Assembly (NCBI GenBank): GCA_002356515.1
Contig: AP017607.1
Location: 156,870 to 220,869, forward strand
Length of the DNA stretch: 64,000 nucleotides
Direction: 5' to 3'
Origin: Mesorhizobium loti
GTDB lineage: Bacteria; Pseudomonadota; Alphaproteobacteria; Rhizobiales; Rhizobiaceae
Position numbers and translations under genes: made by a program. The notes below the pieces were generated by a model. The model was not told the DNA's origin, did not search any database, and saw nothing but the letters and a program-made list of their open reading frames with translations. Shown here piece by piece: positions 35,620 through 45,895 of the stretch. The stretch's first letter is position 1, and each line of letters begins with the position of its first letter.

Positions 35620-36610
35620 CTCGGGCATAGGTACGGGTGCGTACAAGATCGATAATTTTGATCCGGGTGTGCGCGGCGAATTCAGCCGCCAGGCAAATTT
35701 TTACAAAGAGAACGCAGCGTTCTTTGATGGCGTCTCCGTAGTGTCAGTGGTCGATTCAACAGCGCGCCAGACTGCGCTGCGCTCGGGAAGTTTCGACCTC
35801 ATAGACCGCGTCGATCTCAAGACCGCGCATTTGCTTGCCAGAGTGCCGGAACTGGCAATCTTTGAAACAAAGGGCACTGGTCACAATACCATCCCGATGG
35901 ATGTGCGGAAGGCGCCATTTGACAACGCCGATGTTCGCCTTGCGCTCAAATATGCGATTGACCGCGACAAGATGCTGCAAACCGTTCTTCTCGGCCACGG
36001 CGAAGTGGGCAATGACCATCCGATCAGCACCCGAAACCGGTATCACAACGGTGACCTACCCCAAAAGAAGTTCGATCCCGACAAGGCCAAGTTCCACCTG
36101 AAGAAGGCCGGCTTATCGGACCTGTCGGTTGATTTGTTCGTATCTGACGCGGCCTTTGCCGGCGCCGTCGACGCAGCCGTTCTTTACCAACAGCACGCAA
36201 AGCAAGCCGGCATCAACATCAACGTCGTCCGCGAGCCGAATGACGGATACTGGTCGAATGTTTGGATGAAGAAGCCTTGGACATTCTCCTATTGGGGCGG
36301 TCGCCCGACCGAGGACTGGGCTTTTGTGACAGCCTATGCGCCAGGCGGCAACTGGAATGAGACGTTCTGGCAGAATCCACGCTTCACCGAGCTTCTTCTG
36401 GCAGCCCGGTCGGAGTTCGACGACCAGAAGCGTCGTCAGATGTACTACGAGATGCAAACCATCCTGAGTGATGATGGTGGTGCGATCGTTCCGCTCTTCA
36501 ACAACTATGTCGATGGCGTCACCAAGAAGCTTCACATCCCAGAGGTGGTCGCATGGAATTGGCCGCATGACGGTCACAAGTGCCATGAACGCTGGTGGTT
36601 TAACGCCTGA
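35620..36610 (+). pseudogene. C-terminal two thirds of a family-5 substrate-binding protein
   Basis: About 330 residues closely match the binding protein at 56710: GTGAYKIDNFDPG against GTGGYTLAEYDVG, VREPNDGYWSNVWMKKPW against VREPNDGYWSNVWTKKPF, and the end CHERWWFNA against CGERWWFA. The signal peptide and first lobe are missing; the sequence starts at the junction with the flavoprotein fragment. The open frame continues upstream to 35426, antisense to that fragment. The gene is therefore non-functional, though the last 330 codons have no stops. Confidence 0.78.
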
Positions 36611-36673
36611 TCCAAATACCTGGGAATTCAGGCAGGGCGCAGCCCACCTTGGCAATCCAAATTGAGGGTGATT

Positions 36674-37882
36674 ATGCACGCTGACGTACGCAAGAAGATC
36701 CAGGCCGAACTGCAAAAACAGGGTTTGTCAGCATATTTGGCAATCACCCCGGCCAATTTCTTCTATGTTTCGGGTTACCAGAGCAGCTTTCTGGACTTGA
36801 GTTGGCGGATGACAGGCACCGACATGGTGCTTGTGCCTGCCGATCCTTCGCTGGAACCCGTCATGATCGTCAGTGATTTCCTATCCGGAGCGGCTGCGCG
36901 GGCTACCGACATTCGTGACATCCGCCCTTACTCGATGTGGATCGAGGCGCGCGACATCGACGTGGTGTCATCAAGGCCCAACGATGCCCTGCCCGAGCTT
37001 CGCCCAGTCAGGCCTGAGCAATACCGGCACGCCGAGATTGCGGCGATTGTCGGGAGCGTTCTTGACGAATGGAAGTGCGCTACCGGGAAGATCGGAACAG
37101 ATCTTGATTTCATGCAAGTCGAGACGCAGACCCACTTAGCGAAGGCCTGCAGCCGGGCAGCGTTCGTCGATCTCGCTGACGTGATCTATAACCTCCGAGC
37201 GGTGAAACATCCGGAGGAGATAAGGCGGTTGCGCAATGCGGCCGTCGTGTTTGACAAGATGCTCATACGTGCCTTCGGCGGGGTCAAAGAAGGCTACTCG
37301 CTCGAGGAAATGAGGGTGGAATGCGAGCTTGGAGCCATTGAGACGTTCCGGGCAGATCCCTCAATAGGTGAGTACCAGGGAAGTTGGGCGTTCAACTCCA
37401 TTGGAATCGGCGACACCAACCGCGTCAAGAACGGCGATGTCATCAAGGTCGACGCTGGCGTACGCCTTAGCGGCTATTATAGCGACTGTGCGCGCGTGGC
37501 GATTTTCGGCAAGCCCTCGAAGGAGGCTCTCTTGGTCCATGCGGCCCTGAACCGGGCCTACGATGCGGCTGCCCTTGAGCTAAAGCCCGGCAACACCATG
37601 CGTACGGTGCATCGTGTCGCAGAGGACACTGTGCGGGCAAATGGCTTGCCCAATTACTCCCGGGGTCATTTCGGGCACTCGATCGGGATAGACAATCTGG
37701 TTGAGGAACGACCCTTCATTGGGATGAACGACACGGTGCTGGAGCCCGGAATGGTCGTCTGCCTGGAATTGCCCTATTATCCGCCAAGCGTCGGCGAGTT
37801 CAACATCGAAGACATGTGGCTCATCACCGAGACGGGCGCTGAATGCCTGAATATCGCGTCTAGGGAACTGCTGCTGCTGTGA
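36674..37882 (+). CDS. M24-family metallopeptidase (Xaa-Pro peptidase/creatinase fold)
   Basis: Predicted 402-residue protein. The N-terminal creatinase-like domain has AYLAITPANFFYVSGYQSSF. The C-terminal pita-bread domain has the five metal ligands in order: D in KVDAGVRL, D in YYSDCARVAIFG, H in GHFGHSIGID, E in VCLELPYY and E in EFNIEDMWLI. It may cleave an Xaa-Pro peptide or, as DoeA-like members do, open a cyclic amide such as ectoine. The ATG at 36674 has GAGGGTG upstream and lies 63 bp after the binding-protein fragment, so it probably was the next gene of that transport operon. Confidence 0.82.
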   Translation: MHADVRKKIQAELQKQGLSAYLAITPANFFYVSGYQSSFLDLSWRMTGTDMVLVPADPSLEPVMIVSDFLSGAAARATDIRDIRPYSMWIEARDIDVVSSRPNDALPELRPVRPEQYRHAEIAAIVGSVLDEWKCATGKIGTDLDFMQVETQTHLAKACSRAAFVDLADVIYNLRAVKHPEEIRRLRNAAVVFDKMLIRAFGGVKEGYSLEEMRVECELGAIETFRADPSIGEYQGSWAFNSIGIGDTNRVKNGDVIKVDAGVRLSGYYSDCARVAIFGKPSKEALLVHAALNRAYDAAALELKPGNTMRTVHRVAEDTVRANGLPNYSRGHFGHSIGIDNLVEERPFIGMNDTVLEPGMVVCLELPYYPPSVGEFNIEDMWLITETGAECLNIASRELLLL

Positions 37883-38068
37883 CCTGCGATCTATCGATGG
37901 ACCTGAAGGACCGGCCTCGAGGCGGGATAATCCGTTGAGGCCGGTTGGTCCACAGTCAGAGAAATTAAGGCGCTCCGGAAGGGCGTTTGCTCGGCAGCCC
38001 GCCAAAAAATCCCGGAATCACGTGTTGCCAGCGCCAGCCCTCGTCCCGCTAACTCTGGCATGCAGGTT

Positions 38069-39313
38069 TCAGACTGCAAACGCTGTGCGTGCAGCCGTAC
38101 CGCGGTCGTTGACATCAGCGCGATGGAGTTGCTCGCACGCATTGCCCAGACGACGGATGCCTTCAACGATGTTCTCATCCGATGTAGCAACGGACAGCCT
38201 CAGGAATGGGTCCGCGTAAAAGGCCGCTCCGGGTACGGTTACCACGCCTGCGGTCAGAAGATACTCTGCCAGGTCCGTGGACGAAGCGACAACGCTGCCG
38301 TTGGGCGCGGCGGTACCGATATATCCGCCGCACTCGACGTAGAGGAAGAACGCTCCCTGCGGTGCGCGGGCTCTGAGCCCGGGTATCCTCGCCAATTCCG
38401 AAAGCGCCAGATCGCGACGACGACGATAGATCTGCCGCCAATCGTCGAGGAAATCCTGAGGTCCATCGAGCGCCGCTACCCCAGCCGCCTGACTGATAGA
38501 GCAAGGTCCGCCACTCGTTTGTGAAAACATCACGCGCAGTCCGGCCGTCCACCACGTTGGTCCGCCGGCGTACCCGATACGCCACCCGGTCATTGCGTAC
38601 GCTTTTGAGAGTCCATTGACCGTTAAGACGCGGTCGGCAAGGTCCGGCGCGACCTGGGCCAGAGTCGCGAACTTGGCGGGGGCGAAAACGACGTGTTCAT
38701 AGAGGTCATCGGAGATGACATTGATGTGCGGGTGTCGACGGAGCACTTCCGCGATGGCTCTGAGCTCCCCCTCCGAGGCCACCGCGCCGGTAGGATTTCC
38801 CGGTGAGCACAAGAGCAGGAGTTTTGTGTCTGGACTGATCGCCTGTTCAAGGCGACCGGCGTCGATTCGGTATTCCTCGGACTCACGTGTCTCGAGGAAG
38901 ACCAGCGTGGCGGCACAGACTTGTGCCATGCCCACATGGGATGTCCAGACGGGGGTCGGGATGATGATCTTGTCGCCTGGGTTCAAAACGACCTGCATGG
39001 CGCAGGCGATCAGGGGTTTAGCACCCGATGCCACAACGACTTGGTTACGCTCGAAGATCAGGCCATTGTCGCGCGCAAACTTGCGCCTCACCGCATCCTT
39101 CAAGGCTGTACTGCCGTCAGCCGCCGTGTAGCGTGTTACACCTGTTTTGATGGCCTCGATCCCTGCTTCGCGGATGTGCTCAGGGGTATCGAAATCAGGC
39201 TCGCCAAGTGAAAGATCGACCAGGTCGACCCCTTGCGAACGCAACTCGGTAGCACGATCGAACATGGCACCGATGGGGGAACGCGGGACGCGGCGTATCG
39301 TCTCTGACAGCAT
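38069..39313 (-). CDS. Class I/II PLP-dependent aminotransferase (AspC/PatA-like)
   Basis: Predicted 414-residue aminotransferase of fold type I. Hallmarks are DLSLGEPDFDTPEHI, VASGAKPLIACAMQVVL, LLLCSPGNPTGAV and the Schiff-base lysine in VNGLSKAYAMTGWRIGYAGG. I chose the ATG at 39313; the frame is open far upstream, but only as a shadow of the ThDP-enzyme gene. It starts 5 bp after the stop of that gene, so the two are one operon. Paired action could be decarboxylation or ligation of a 2-oxo acid followed by transamination, but the substrate cannot be named. Confidence 0.85.
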   Translation of the reverse strand: MLSETIRRVPRSPIGAMFDRATELRSQGVDLVDLSLGEPDFDTPEHIREAGIEAIKTGVTRYTAADGSTALKDAVRRKFARDNGLIFERNQVVVASGAKPLIACAMQVVLNPGDKIIIPTPVWTSHVGMAQVCAATLVFLETRESEEYRIDAGRLEQAISPDTKLLLLCSPGNPTGAVASEGELRAIAEVLRRHPHINVISDDLYEHVVFAPAKFATLAQVAPDLADRVLTVNGLSKAYAMTGWRIGYAGGPTWWTAGLRVMFSQTSGGPCSISQAAGVAALDGPQDFLDDWRQIYRRRRDLALSELARIPGLRARAPQGAFFLYVECGGYIGTAAPNGSVVASSTDLAEYLLTAGVVTVPGAAFYADPFLRLSVATSDENIVEGIRRLGNACEQLHRADVNDRGTAARTAFAV

Positions 39314-39318
39314 GTGGC

Positions 39319-40899
39319 TTAATCCTCCGGGAGCGTGTGGTTGGGACCGAGGCTTTTGGAGCCGACTAACACGTGGATCACGGCCGCTTTGCCGGGTGAC
39401 AATGACCGCTTTAGCGCCGGCGCAAAGTCTGCCGTCGTTTCCACGCGCTCGCCATGGGCGCCATAGCCTTCTGCGACCTTGGCAAAGTCTGGATTGCGCA
39501 GGGTCGTGCCCGACACGCGCCCCGGGTACTTGGCTTCCTGGTTGCCTCGAATCGTCCCGTAGCTGCCATTGTCGATTATGATGAATAACGGGTCGAGCTG
39601 GTACTGGATCGCGGTCGCAAGCTCCTGCCCGTTCATCAGAAAATCCCCATCCCCTCCGATGTAGACGGCCGGCGCGTGTGGCCGAACAAACTTTGCCGCG
39701 ACCGCTGCGGGGACGCCCATTCCCATGGCGCCATTGACAGGTGCCGCTGCGCCAAGGAACTGGCGGTAGCAGTAATGGATGTTTGGCCAATCGGTGGCGT
39801 TGCCAGCGCCCGTGGTCATGGTCGTATCTCGTGGGAGCTGCTCATTGAGCACACGCATTACTTCGGCCATATCGACCGGACCGGGCTGGGGCGGCAGCGT
39901 TACATGGGCGGTGTATCCAGCGAGCGCCTCGGACGTAGCCGACGTATGGAGACGCACCGCAGGCAATTGCGCCAGCGCCATCGCAGCAAGGTTAGGATCC
40001 GCCAGGATGGGGAGGTCTGCTTGATACAAGCGGCCCAATTCCTCCGCACCCGGGTGGATATGGACCAATCGGCAATCCGGTCGCGGCGCGGCTAAGAGTT
40101 TATGTTTCAGGGTCGTCGGATCGTTGAGACGCGAGCCAAGCGCGATGACCAAATCTGCGTCCCGGGCGTATTGGTTCGGTTCGGGAATCCCGCCGAAGCC
40201 GACGCTGCCAACAAAGTTCGGATGATCATGCGGGAACAGCCCCTGCCGTCTGAACCCGATGGCAACTGGTAGGTCGTGAGCCTCCACAAAGCGAATCAGC
40301 GCGGCCTGTCCTTCGGCGGTCCAAATGGTACCACCCAAAAGGAGAAGCGGCCGTTCCGCCTGCTGCAACATCTTGCCGACCTCCGCGATATCTGCGGGGG
40401 ACGGTGTGGCGGGCGTGGCGCGCGCAGGCGCTAGATCAGGCGTGTCAGTCAGCGAGAACAGCATGTCCTCAGGCAGCGCAAGAGCGACTGGACCCGGGCG
40501 CCCCGAGATTGCAACCTTGAACGCCCGATTGACGTACTCGGGCAATCTCGCCGCTTCGTCGACTTCCGCCACCCACTTGACGGTCTCACCTAGAAAACGG
40601 CGGTAGTCGATTTCCTGAAACACTTCGCGGTCACGATAGGGACGGCTGATCTGGCCGATCAGGAGCACCATTGGCGTCGAGCCCTGCATCGCGGTGTGCA
40701 AGCCAATCGTTGCCGAGGTCACACCGGGGCCGCGCGTGACAAAACAGACTCCCGGCTTGCCGGTCAGATCGCCGTAAGCGGCGGCGGCAAAACTAGCCCC
40801 GCCTTCCTGCCTCATAGTGACATAGCGCAACGAATTGCCTTGGTCGTGAATCGCATCAAGCGCCGCGAGATAGCTTTCGCCGGGCACGCCGAAGATCAC
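39319..40899 (-). CDS. ThDP-dependent enzyme (acetolactate synthase/benzoylformate decarboxylase family), 5' truncated
   Basis: The frame encodes 526 residues of a thiamine-diphosphate enzyme. The N-terminal Pyr domain starts at IFGVPGESYLAALDAIHDQG with the conserved Glu in VTMRQEGGASFAAAAYG. The PP domain has GGDGDFLMNGQELATAIQYQ and ends the ThDP-Mg motif with DNGSYGTIRGNQ. Relatives have about 20 residues before the FGVPGE motif. Here the frame reaches back only to a stop near 40922, next to the end of the broken histidine kinase gene. The start is therefore probably lost; a GTG at 40899 could permit some expression. Operon with the aminotransferase gene. Confidence 0.78.
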   Translation of the reverse strand: MIFGVPGESYLAALDAIHDQGNSLRYVTMRQEGGASFAAAAYGDLTGKPGVCFVTRGPGVTSATIGLHTAMQGSTPMVLLIGQISRPYRDREVFQEIDYRRFLGETVKWVAEVDEAARLPEYVNRAFKVAISGRPGPVALALPEDMLFSLTDTPDLAPARATPATPSPADIAEVGKMLQQAERPLLLLGGTIWTAEGQAALIRFVEAHDLPVAIGFRRQGLFPHDHPNFVGSVGFGGIPEPNQYARDADLVIALGSRLNDPTTLKHKLLAAPRPDCRLVHIHPGAEELGRLYQADLPILADPNLAAMALAQLPAVRLHTSATSEALAGYTAHVTLPPQPGPVDMAEVMRVLNEQLPRDTTMTTGAGNATDWPNIHYCYRQFLGAAAPVNGAMGMGVPAAVAAKFVRPHAPAVYIGGDGDFLMNGQELATAIQYQLDPLFIIIDNGSYGTIRGNQEAKYPGRVSGTTLRNPDFAKVAEGYGAHGERVETTADFAPALKRSLSPGKAAVIHVLVGSKSLGPNHTLPED

Positions 40900-40900
40900 C

Positions 40901-41968
40901 TCAACGCCGTTTATCCGCCACTTCTAACACGAGATAACTGCGCGGGAGGAACGGGTGTCGCTTGAGTGTGGCGGAGATGAGAACTCGGGCGTTTCTGGTG
41001 CCGGACAAGGCGGCCAGAGCGTTTTCTATCAGCTCGTTGACCACCAATCGGAACGGCGCCGCCGGTACAGGGTGCAGGCGCGCCTTGGGATCGAGCAAGA
41101 CTTGCACCAAACTGCTGCGATCGCGCGTGAGATCCTCGAGCAGTCGGCCGAGCGCCATGGTGCTTGAATCTTGTGGTGCATAGGCGATCTGAAGCACACC
41201 GTTGGTGATCGATTCCAGTTCGGCGGCAGCACTGCGCGCAGCCTCAAGCATTTCGCCGCTCGGCTGCTTGTCTGGTTGTGCGTGCTCAAGGAACAGCCTC
41301 AAGGCTGTAACACGCGATCGGGTCATATGCGCAAACAGCGAAGCGAACGAGCGCATATGCTGGTCACGGCGATTGGCCGAAGCGTAGCGCTGATGGATAA
41401 CCAGATAGAAGGTGGCGCCCAGGCCAAGAGCGATGGCAAAGATGAACCAGTTGCGCGTGGCCGCAATGTCGATGCTGGCGGTCTGCTGCAAGGTCGCACT
41501 GTGATCAACGGTAGAGCTGGAAATCTCATAAATTGACTGTTCCAGCTTGGCCATGTCGGCAATGGCCTGAGTGTAGTTTGTACGAGCTGACACAAGAGGG
41601 GCAATTTTCTGTTCGAGCGTGAGGCGAATCCCGCCCAGGAGTTCGGCATCGTGGTCGGGAAAAAAGCGGTTCAGATAGGGCAGGTTTTCCAACTGCGTGA
41701 CGTTGACGATCACCAGCGCCATTTGTCGGTCGATGTCTGCATCAAGCTTGCCCGTCTCGTCGGCAATGCGAAGATAGCCGTAGACTCGTATGAGGCGCTC
41801 GCGGATCTGTGCCGCGCGCCACTGAATCTCGAAAGTCTGATTGAGGATGGCGTCCGTCTCCTGACGGTAGCGGTTCGATTGAATGAATGTCCACGCACTT
41901 AGCCCAAGCGCTGCAGCCATGCCGAGATACGGCAGTACAGTGAGTAAACGGCCGTTGAAGAACTTCAT
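40901..41968 (-). pseudogene. Membrane histidine kinase, truncated at both ends of its function
   Basis: The frame encodes about 355 residues: a membrane segment (LLTVLPYLGMAAALGLSAW), a periplasmic helical sensor region to residue 170, a second membrane segment (WFIFAIALGLGATFYLVI), a dimerisation-like helix region (SLFAHMTRSRVTALRLFLEH) and the N box of the ATPase domain (LVVNELIENALAAL). It stops after SYLVLEVADK, just before the expected G1 box, where the ThDP enzyme begins. The ATP-binding domain is thus cut off. No canonical H-box His is obvious. The ATG at 41968 abuts the transposase fragment, so the promoter is lost too. Confidence 0.62.
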
Positions 41969-41989
41969 TGCGTGGCGCGCAGGATGGAC

Positions 41990-43190
41990 GTCGCGTCGGG
42001 AGCGCAAGAAGCAGCTTCACCAGCCGCGCGGCCGGCGCGACTGCCTCGGCGAGCTGGTGCAAATCGACGGCTCGCATCACTGGTGGTTTGAGACTCGCGG
42101 TCCCAAATGCGCCCTGCTCGTCTCCATCGACGATGCGATCGGCAGGCTGCTGCATCTGCGCTTCGCGGCATCGGAGAATACGTTCGACTATTTTCGTGCG
42201 GCAAAGGCGTATCTGAGCGACTGGGGCAAGCCGTTGGCCTTCTACAGCGACAAGCACGGCATTTTCCGCACGACACATGGTTCGGAGTTGGATCGGACCA
42301 GCGGTTTGACGCAGTTCGGCCGGGCGCTCAACGAGCTCAACATCGACATCATCTGTGCCAACACGCCCCAGGCCAAGGGACGCGTCGAGCGGGCCAACCA
42401 GACCTTACAGGACCGACTTGTGAAGGAACTGCGCCTTCGTGGCATCAGCACGATCGAGGCGGCGAACGCCTACGCTCCAGAGTTCCTGGCGGACTTCAAC
42501 GCGCATCTTGGCAAAGAGCCCCGCAATCCGAAGAACATGCATCGGCCCCTCGCCGATCACGAGCAGCTGGATGCCGCGATGTGCCATAAAGAGTTTCGCA
42601 CCGTGTCTCAGGCTTTGACGCTGCGGTACGACAAGGTGCTATTCATCCTCGATCCGACCGACTTGGCGAAGCGTCTTGCCGGCAAGAAGGTCGTCGTCTG
42701 CGACTATCCGGACGGCCGGCTCGAGGTAACTCATGAGGGCATCGGCCTGCCCTACAGAACGTTCGACAAACTTCGCTCAGTGCACAGGACTGCAGTCGTC
42801 GAGAACAAACGTCTCGATGCGGCGCTGCTGATGGTTGCCGAGATGCAGGAAGGTCGGGAGCTGAAGCGTAGCCAGCACGCTCCGCGGCGCACTGGCCAGA
42901 CAGACCATATGTTCGGTATCCCCGACGGTAGCGTGGGCAACGGCTATGTGAAGCGCGACCGCAAGCCTGGGCGTCGGCGGGACTTCATGAACGACCCGGC
43001 CGTCATTGCCAGACGGGAGAAAGCACTGGCGCACATGGCGGCCGCTGCCGCCGGTGTTGAAGTCCCTACCCCAATCAAATTTGGTGCGGGTGATCCGGCA
43101 GATTCAGGTAGGGCCAGTGGCCGCCTGGATGACGTTCTCGCATTCCTGATGGAGAATTCGGGCAATCTGCCAGAAGCCCCGCTGCCCTGA
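41990..43190 (+). pseudogene. ISNCY-type DDE transposase, 5' truncated
   Basis: About 400 residues of an integrase-fold transposase. The first catalytic Asp is in LGELVQIDGSHHWWFE, the second in LAFYSDKHGIFR, and the Glu in AKGRVERANQTLQDRLVKEL. A basic C-terminal tail follows. The frame is open back to 41883, but that part is antisense to the histidine kinase gene; the HTH region of this transposase family is missing. The insertion boundary lies at about 41985-42000. Confidence 0.75.
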
Positions 43191-43387
43191 TGAACCTTTC
43201 GGCAAAGTGTAGGAAGCGGACTGCCTGTGCAGCGCCAGTCCGCCGCGATTTGTCCAGCGGCGGCTCTCAAAGCTAAAGCCAAGGGAGCTTGACTGGATCG
43301 CCCCCGATCGGGCTGCGCAACCCGGACCAGCTGACGCCCGATCGGGCGCTCTCGTCGGTGCCAAGCAGGCGCGGCTTCACCGTCTTT

Positions 43388-43475
43388 GCGACATTTCTAC
43401 TTTGCTAGGAACCGAACACCCCGCCTACGAGTGTCGCATTTCTAACTTGCCAGCGCTGTCTCATCTCTAACTTGC
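43388..43475. repeat. Three tandem-spaced terminal-type repeats of the ISNCY-like element
   Basis: Three related motifs follow the transposase gene: CGACATTTCTACTTTGC near 43389-43405, TGTCGCATTTCTAACTTGC at 43432-43450 and TGTCTCATCTCTAACTTGC at 43457-43475. They look like transposase binding sites at the element's right end, with the boundary near the last copy. The matching left end is not present, in line with the truncated transposase. The stretch 43191-43387 holds no recognised gene. Confidence 0.6.
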
Positions 43476-43577
43476 TTTAACATCAAAAGTAACCCTAAAT
43501 GTTACTTGCTAGTGTAAAGTCGTCGTCCCGTTTGCAACAAGTCTTAACGACACACTCGAGATACAACAACTAACCTA

Positions 43578-43720
43578 GATTAGAGTGACCGCAGCTGGAA
43601 CTTCGCGTTTACACAAGATATCGCGCACCGACGCGTGCCAGGCAGGTTCATCGCAAGCGGCTCCGGCTCCGGCCAAACAGCTAAAGGCAAAGAACCACCG
43701 CGTGGGCTCGAGCAGTCCGC
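43578..43720 (-). pseudogene. Small fragment of an MFS exporter
   Basis: The minus strand reads FAFSCLAGAGAACDEPAWHA then SVRDILCKREVPAAVTLI. This matches LSFLAGCGFALNDPAWHASV and GDILEKREIPAAVTLM of the intact MFS protein at 28901. Only about 45 residues are left. It is a third, separate trace of this transporter family within 15 kb. Confidence 0.66.
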
Positions 43721-43833
43721 GGCGGGAGGCAGTACCGCTCTGGGGACATATGCTAACTTGTGACCGGCCATATCTGGTGCCGAGGCGGCCCACAACGCGA
43801 GCTTGCATGCATAGTCGTGGCGGTTGCGAAATT

Positions 43834-44718
43834 TCAACGTCCCTCACCTCGTCGCCAATTACGCGGACTTGTACCAATGCTCCGCTTGAATTCGCGGCTA
43901 AAGTGATACGCGTCAAAAAAACCGCATTGATCGGCAACGTCGCTAACGGTCAGATCAGTCTCGAGGAGCATCTTTTGCGCCATCATAATGCGCTCCTTGG
44001 TAAGCCACCGCCGTGGACTTATCTGCAGATGCTTTTGGAACAGCCGTCGAGTTTGAGCAGCACTGAGCCCGGAGACCGCGGATAATTCTTCCGCATGCCA
44101 AGCGCGTTGCGGTTCCCTGCGCATCATGCCGACGATTTCGGCCAAAGCGCCAGGAAGCCTGGTTTTACCGAATGTCGTCCGTGGCATCGCGATGCTGTGA
44201 ACCAACTCCCCAACGAAGCGGTTAAGAGCGAGATCGATATCGTCCCGTCGAGCACGCAGTGCTTCAAACAGTGACCCGAACCAAGCTTCGATTTCCACCA
44301 GTGAAGCTAGAGTAACGACCGTAGGTCCCGAGCCAAAGACCTTCTTGCGTATCGCGGCACAACTCGGCCCGTCGAGCCTCACAAAAAGCACCGTCCAAGG
44401 ATCGGTCCTATCCGGCCAATGGGCGTGGGGCATTTCATTTGCAATCCAGACCAATTGATTGCGTTCGACACTCAATGTCCTGCCGTCGGTCGAGACAAAG
44501 CCGCGACCTGAAAGACAGACCATGACATCTTGGCCCGGATAAGCGTCACGCTGAATAAAATGATCGACCGATGTAACGGCCTTGCCGGCTCGTACCACTG
44601 TGTAAGCGTGTTGAGTCCAGCCATCCTCCGGGACGTAGTAGTGACTCTCCGGAAACAGAGTGCGCTGCGGTATATTTTTCATGCGCGTTTTATACATGTT
44701 GGCGCGACATTTGTCCAT
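43834..44718 (-). CDS. AraC-family transcriptional regulator
   Basis: Predicted 294-residue regulator. The N-terminal half is a cupin-like sensing domain (PGQDVMVCLSGRGFVSTDG, NQLVWIANEMPHAHWP). The C-terminal half has two helix-turn-helix units: WHAEELSAVSGLSAAQTRRL and DLTVSDVADQCGFFDAYHFS, ending FKRSIGTSPRNWRR. The start is uncertain; ATGs at 44697 and 44682 are also possible. It is divergent from the PfkB-PanB-Moc gene set with about 220 bp between, and is the obvious candidate activator of those genes in response to a sugar-like or inositol-like ligand. Confidence 0.85.
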   Translation of the reverse strand: MDKCRANMYKTRMKNIPQRTLFPESHYYVPEDGWTQHAYTVVRAGKAVTSVDHFIQRDAYPGQDVMVCLSGRGFVSTDGRTLSVERNQLVWIANEMPHAHWPDRTDPWTVLFVRLDGPSCAAIRKKVFGSGPTVVTLASLVEIEAWFGSLFEALRARRDDIDLALNRFVGELVHSIAMPRTTFGKTRLPGALAEIVGMMRREPQRAWHAEELSAVSGLSAAQTRRLFQKHLQISPRRWLTKERIMMAQKMLLETDLTVSDVADQCGFFDAYHFSREFKRSIGTSPRNWRRGEGR

Positions 44719-44938
44719 TTCCAGCGCCGTCTGGCAAGCCTATGCTGCTTTTGTGAATTGACGGCAAACCTTCGGACCGCTTCGGAAGATGCGCGTTTTG
44801 TATGCGTAGGTGATCCAGGCACTAGGAGGAGAAAAATGAAGGTACTTTGCGTCCGCTGTCCCCGACGCCTCATTCGCGATGGATCCATAACTCGAAACGG
44901 CTTTGAGGCTGTCCCGTTTGCTAGCGAGGGAGGTATCT

Positions 44939-45895
44939 ATGGCTAAACCTAAAATCACGGTCGTGGGCAGTTTCGCTGTCGGCCTGACCATTCGGACTCC
45001 CGAAATCCCTGTTTTTGGCGTCACCCTGTTTGGCAACAGCTTTGACATGGGACCGGGCGGCAAGGGTTCTAACCAGGCCGTCGCCACTGCACGCCTGGGA
45101 GCCGACTCCGCACTGGTCACAATGATTGGGCAGGACAAGTTCGGCGAGATCGCTACCGACCTCTACAAAGTCGAAGGCGTCCGAAGCGCTCATGTGCGGC
45201 AAGTGGCAGATAGCCCGACCGGAGTTGGTTTCATCATTATCAACGAGAAAGGCGAAAACTTCATCATCATTGACCACGGCGCCACAAGCCTCATGGATGA
45301 AACGTTCGTGGATGATGCCGAGAGCTGCATCCAGGACAGCGACGTTGTGATGGCGGTGCTTGAGGCGCCTGTATCCGCGGCAATGCGAGCGATGGTGCTA
45401 GGCCGTAAACACGGCAAGATTACCATCCTGAACCCCGCGCCCGCGACTCCGCTCCCGGATGAGATATTCCAGTACGTGGACTATCTCACCCCTAATGAAA
45501 GCGAACTGAGGATCCTTCTCGGGCTTAAAGCCGACGATCCTCGCTCCTCTCGCGAACTGGTCGATATTCTTCGATCGCGCGGTGCGCGAAATGTAATCGT
45601 CACACTTGGCGAAAGGGGAGCTCTAATCGTCACAGATTCGATCGATGTGCAAATTCCCGCAGCCAAGGTCGATGTCGTCGACACTACAGGCGCAGGCGAC
45701 GCGTTCAACTCCGGCCTTGCTGTGGGACTAGCCGAGGGGCGCGGCGTCGTAGCGGCAGCGCAGCTCGGCATCGCGTGTGGCGCTCTCGTGTGCACCAAGC
45801 TTGGGGTAGTTCCAGGCATGGCAAGACGAGATGCAGTCGATGAGATGTACCGTTCACTGAACTTCGCCGAAAGCGCTGAACATGTGCCAGCGTAG
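44939..45895 (+). CDS. PfkB-family carbohydrate kinase (ribokinase-like)
   Basis: Predicted 318-residue ATP-dependent sugar kinase. The N-terminal PfkB signature is MGPGGKGSNQAVATARLGAD and the C-terminal one is DTTGAGDAFNSGLAVGLAEG with the catalytic Asp of GAGD. Length and motifs match ribokinase, but neighbours suggest a different sugar or polyol such as a deoxy or inositol-derived compound. The ATG at 44939 has GAGGGAGG upstream. It is the first gene of the plus-strand set; the next gene follows after 200 bp. Confidence 0.86.
   Translation: MAKPKITVVGSFAVGLTIRTPEIPVFGVTLFGNSFDMGPGGKGSNQAVATARLGADSALVTMIGQDKFGEIATDLYKVEGVRSAHVRQVADSPTGVGFIIINEKGENFIIIDHGATSLMDETFVDDAESCIQDSDVVMAVLEAPVSAAMRAMVLGRKHGKITILNPAPATPLPDEIFQYVDYLTPNESELRILLGLKADDPRSSRELVDILRSRGARNVIVTLGERGALIVTDSIDVQIPAAKVDVVDTTGAGDAFNSGLAVGLAEGRGVVAAAQLGIACGALVCTKLGVVPGMARRDAVDEMYRSLNFAESAEHVPA

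Noticed and set aside
38069..39790. Aminotransferase reading frame extended upstream to 573 codons
   Set aside because: The first 159 codons lie inside the ThDP-enzyme gene in another frame and have no aminotransferase likeness. The ATG at 39313 fits the family N-terminus.
43388..43475. Promoter repeats for the neighbouring AraC regulator
   Set aside because: They lie behind that gene's 3' end and next to a truncated transposase, so an IS-end explanation is better.
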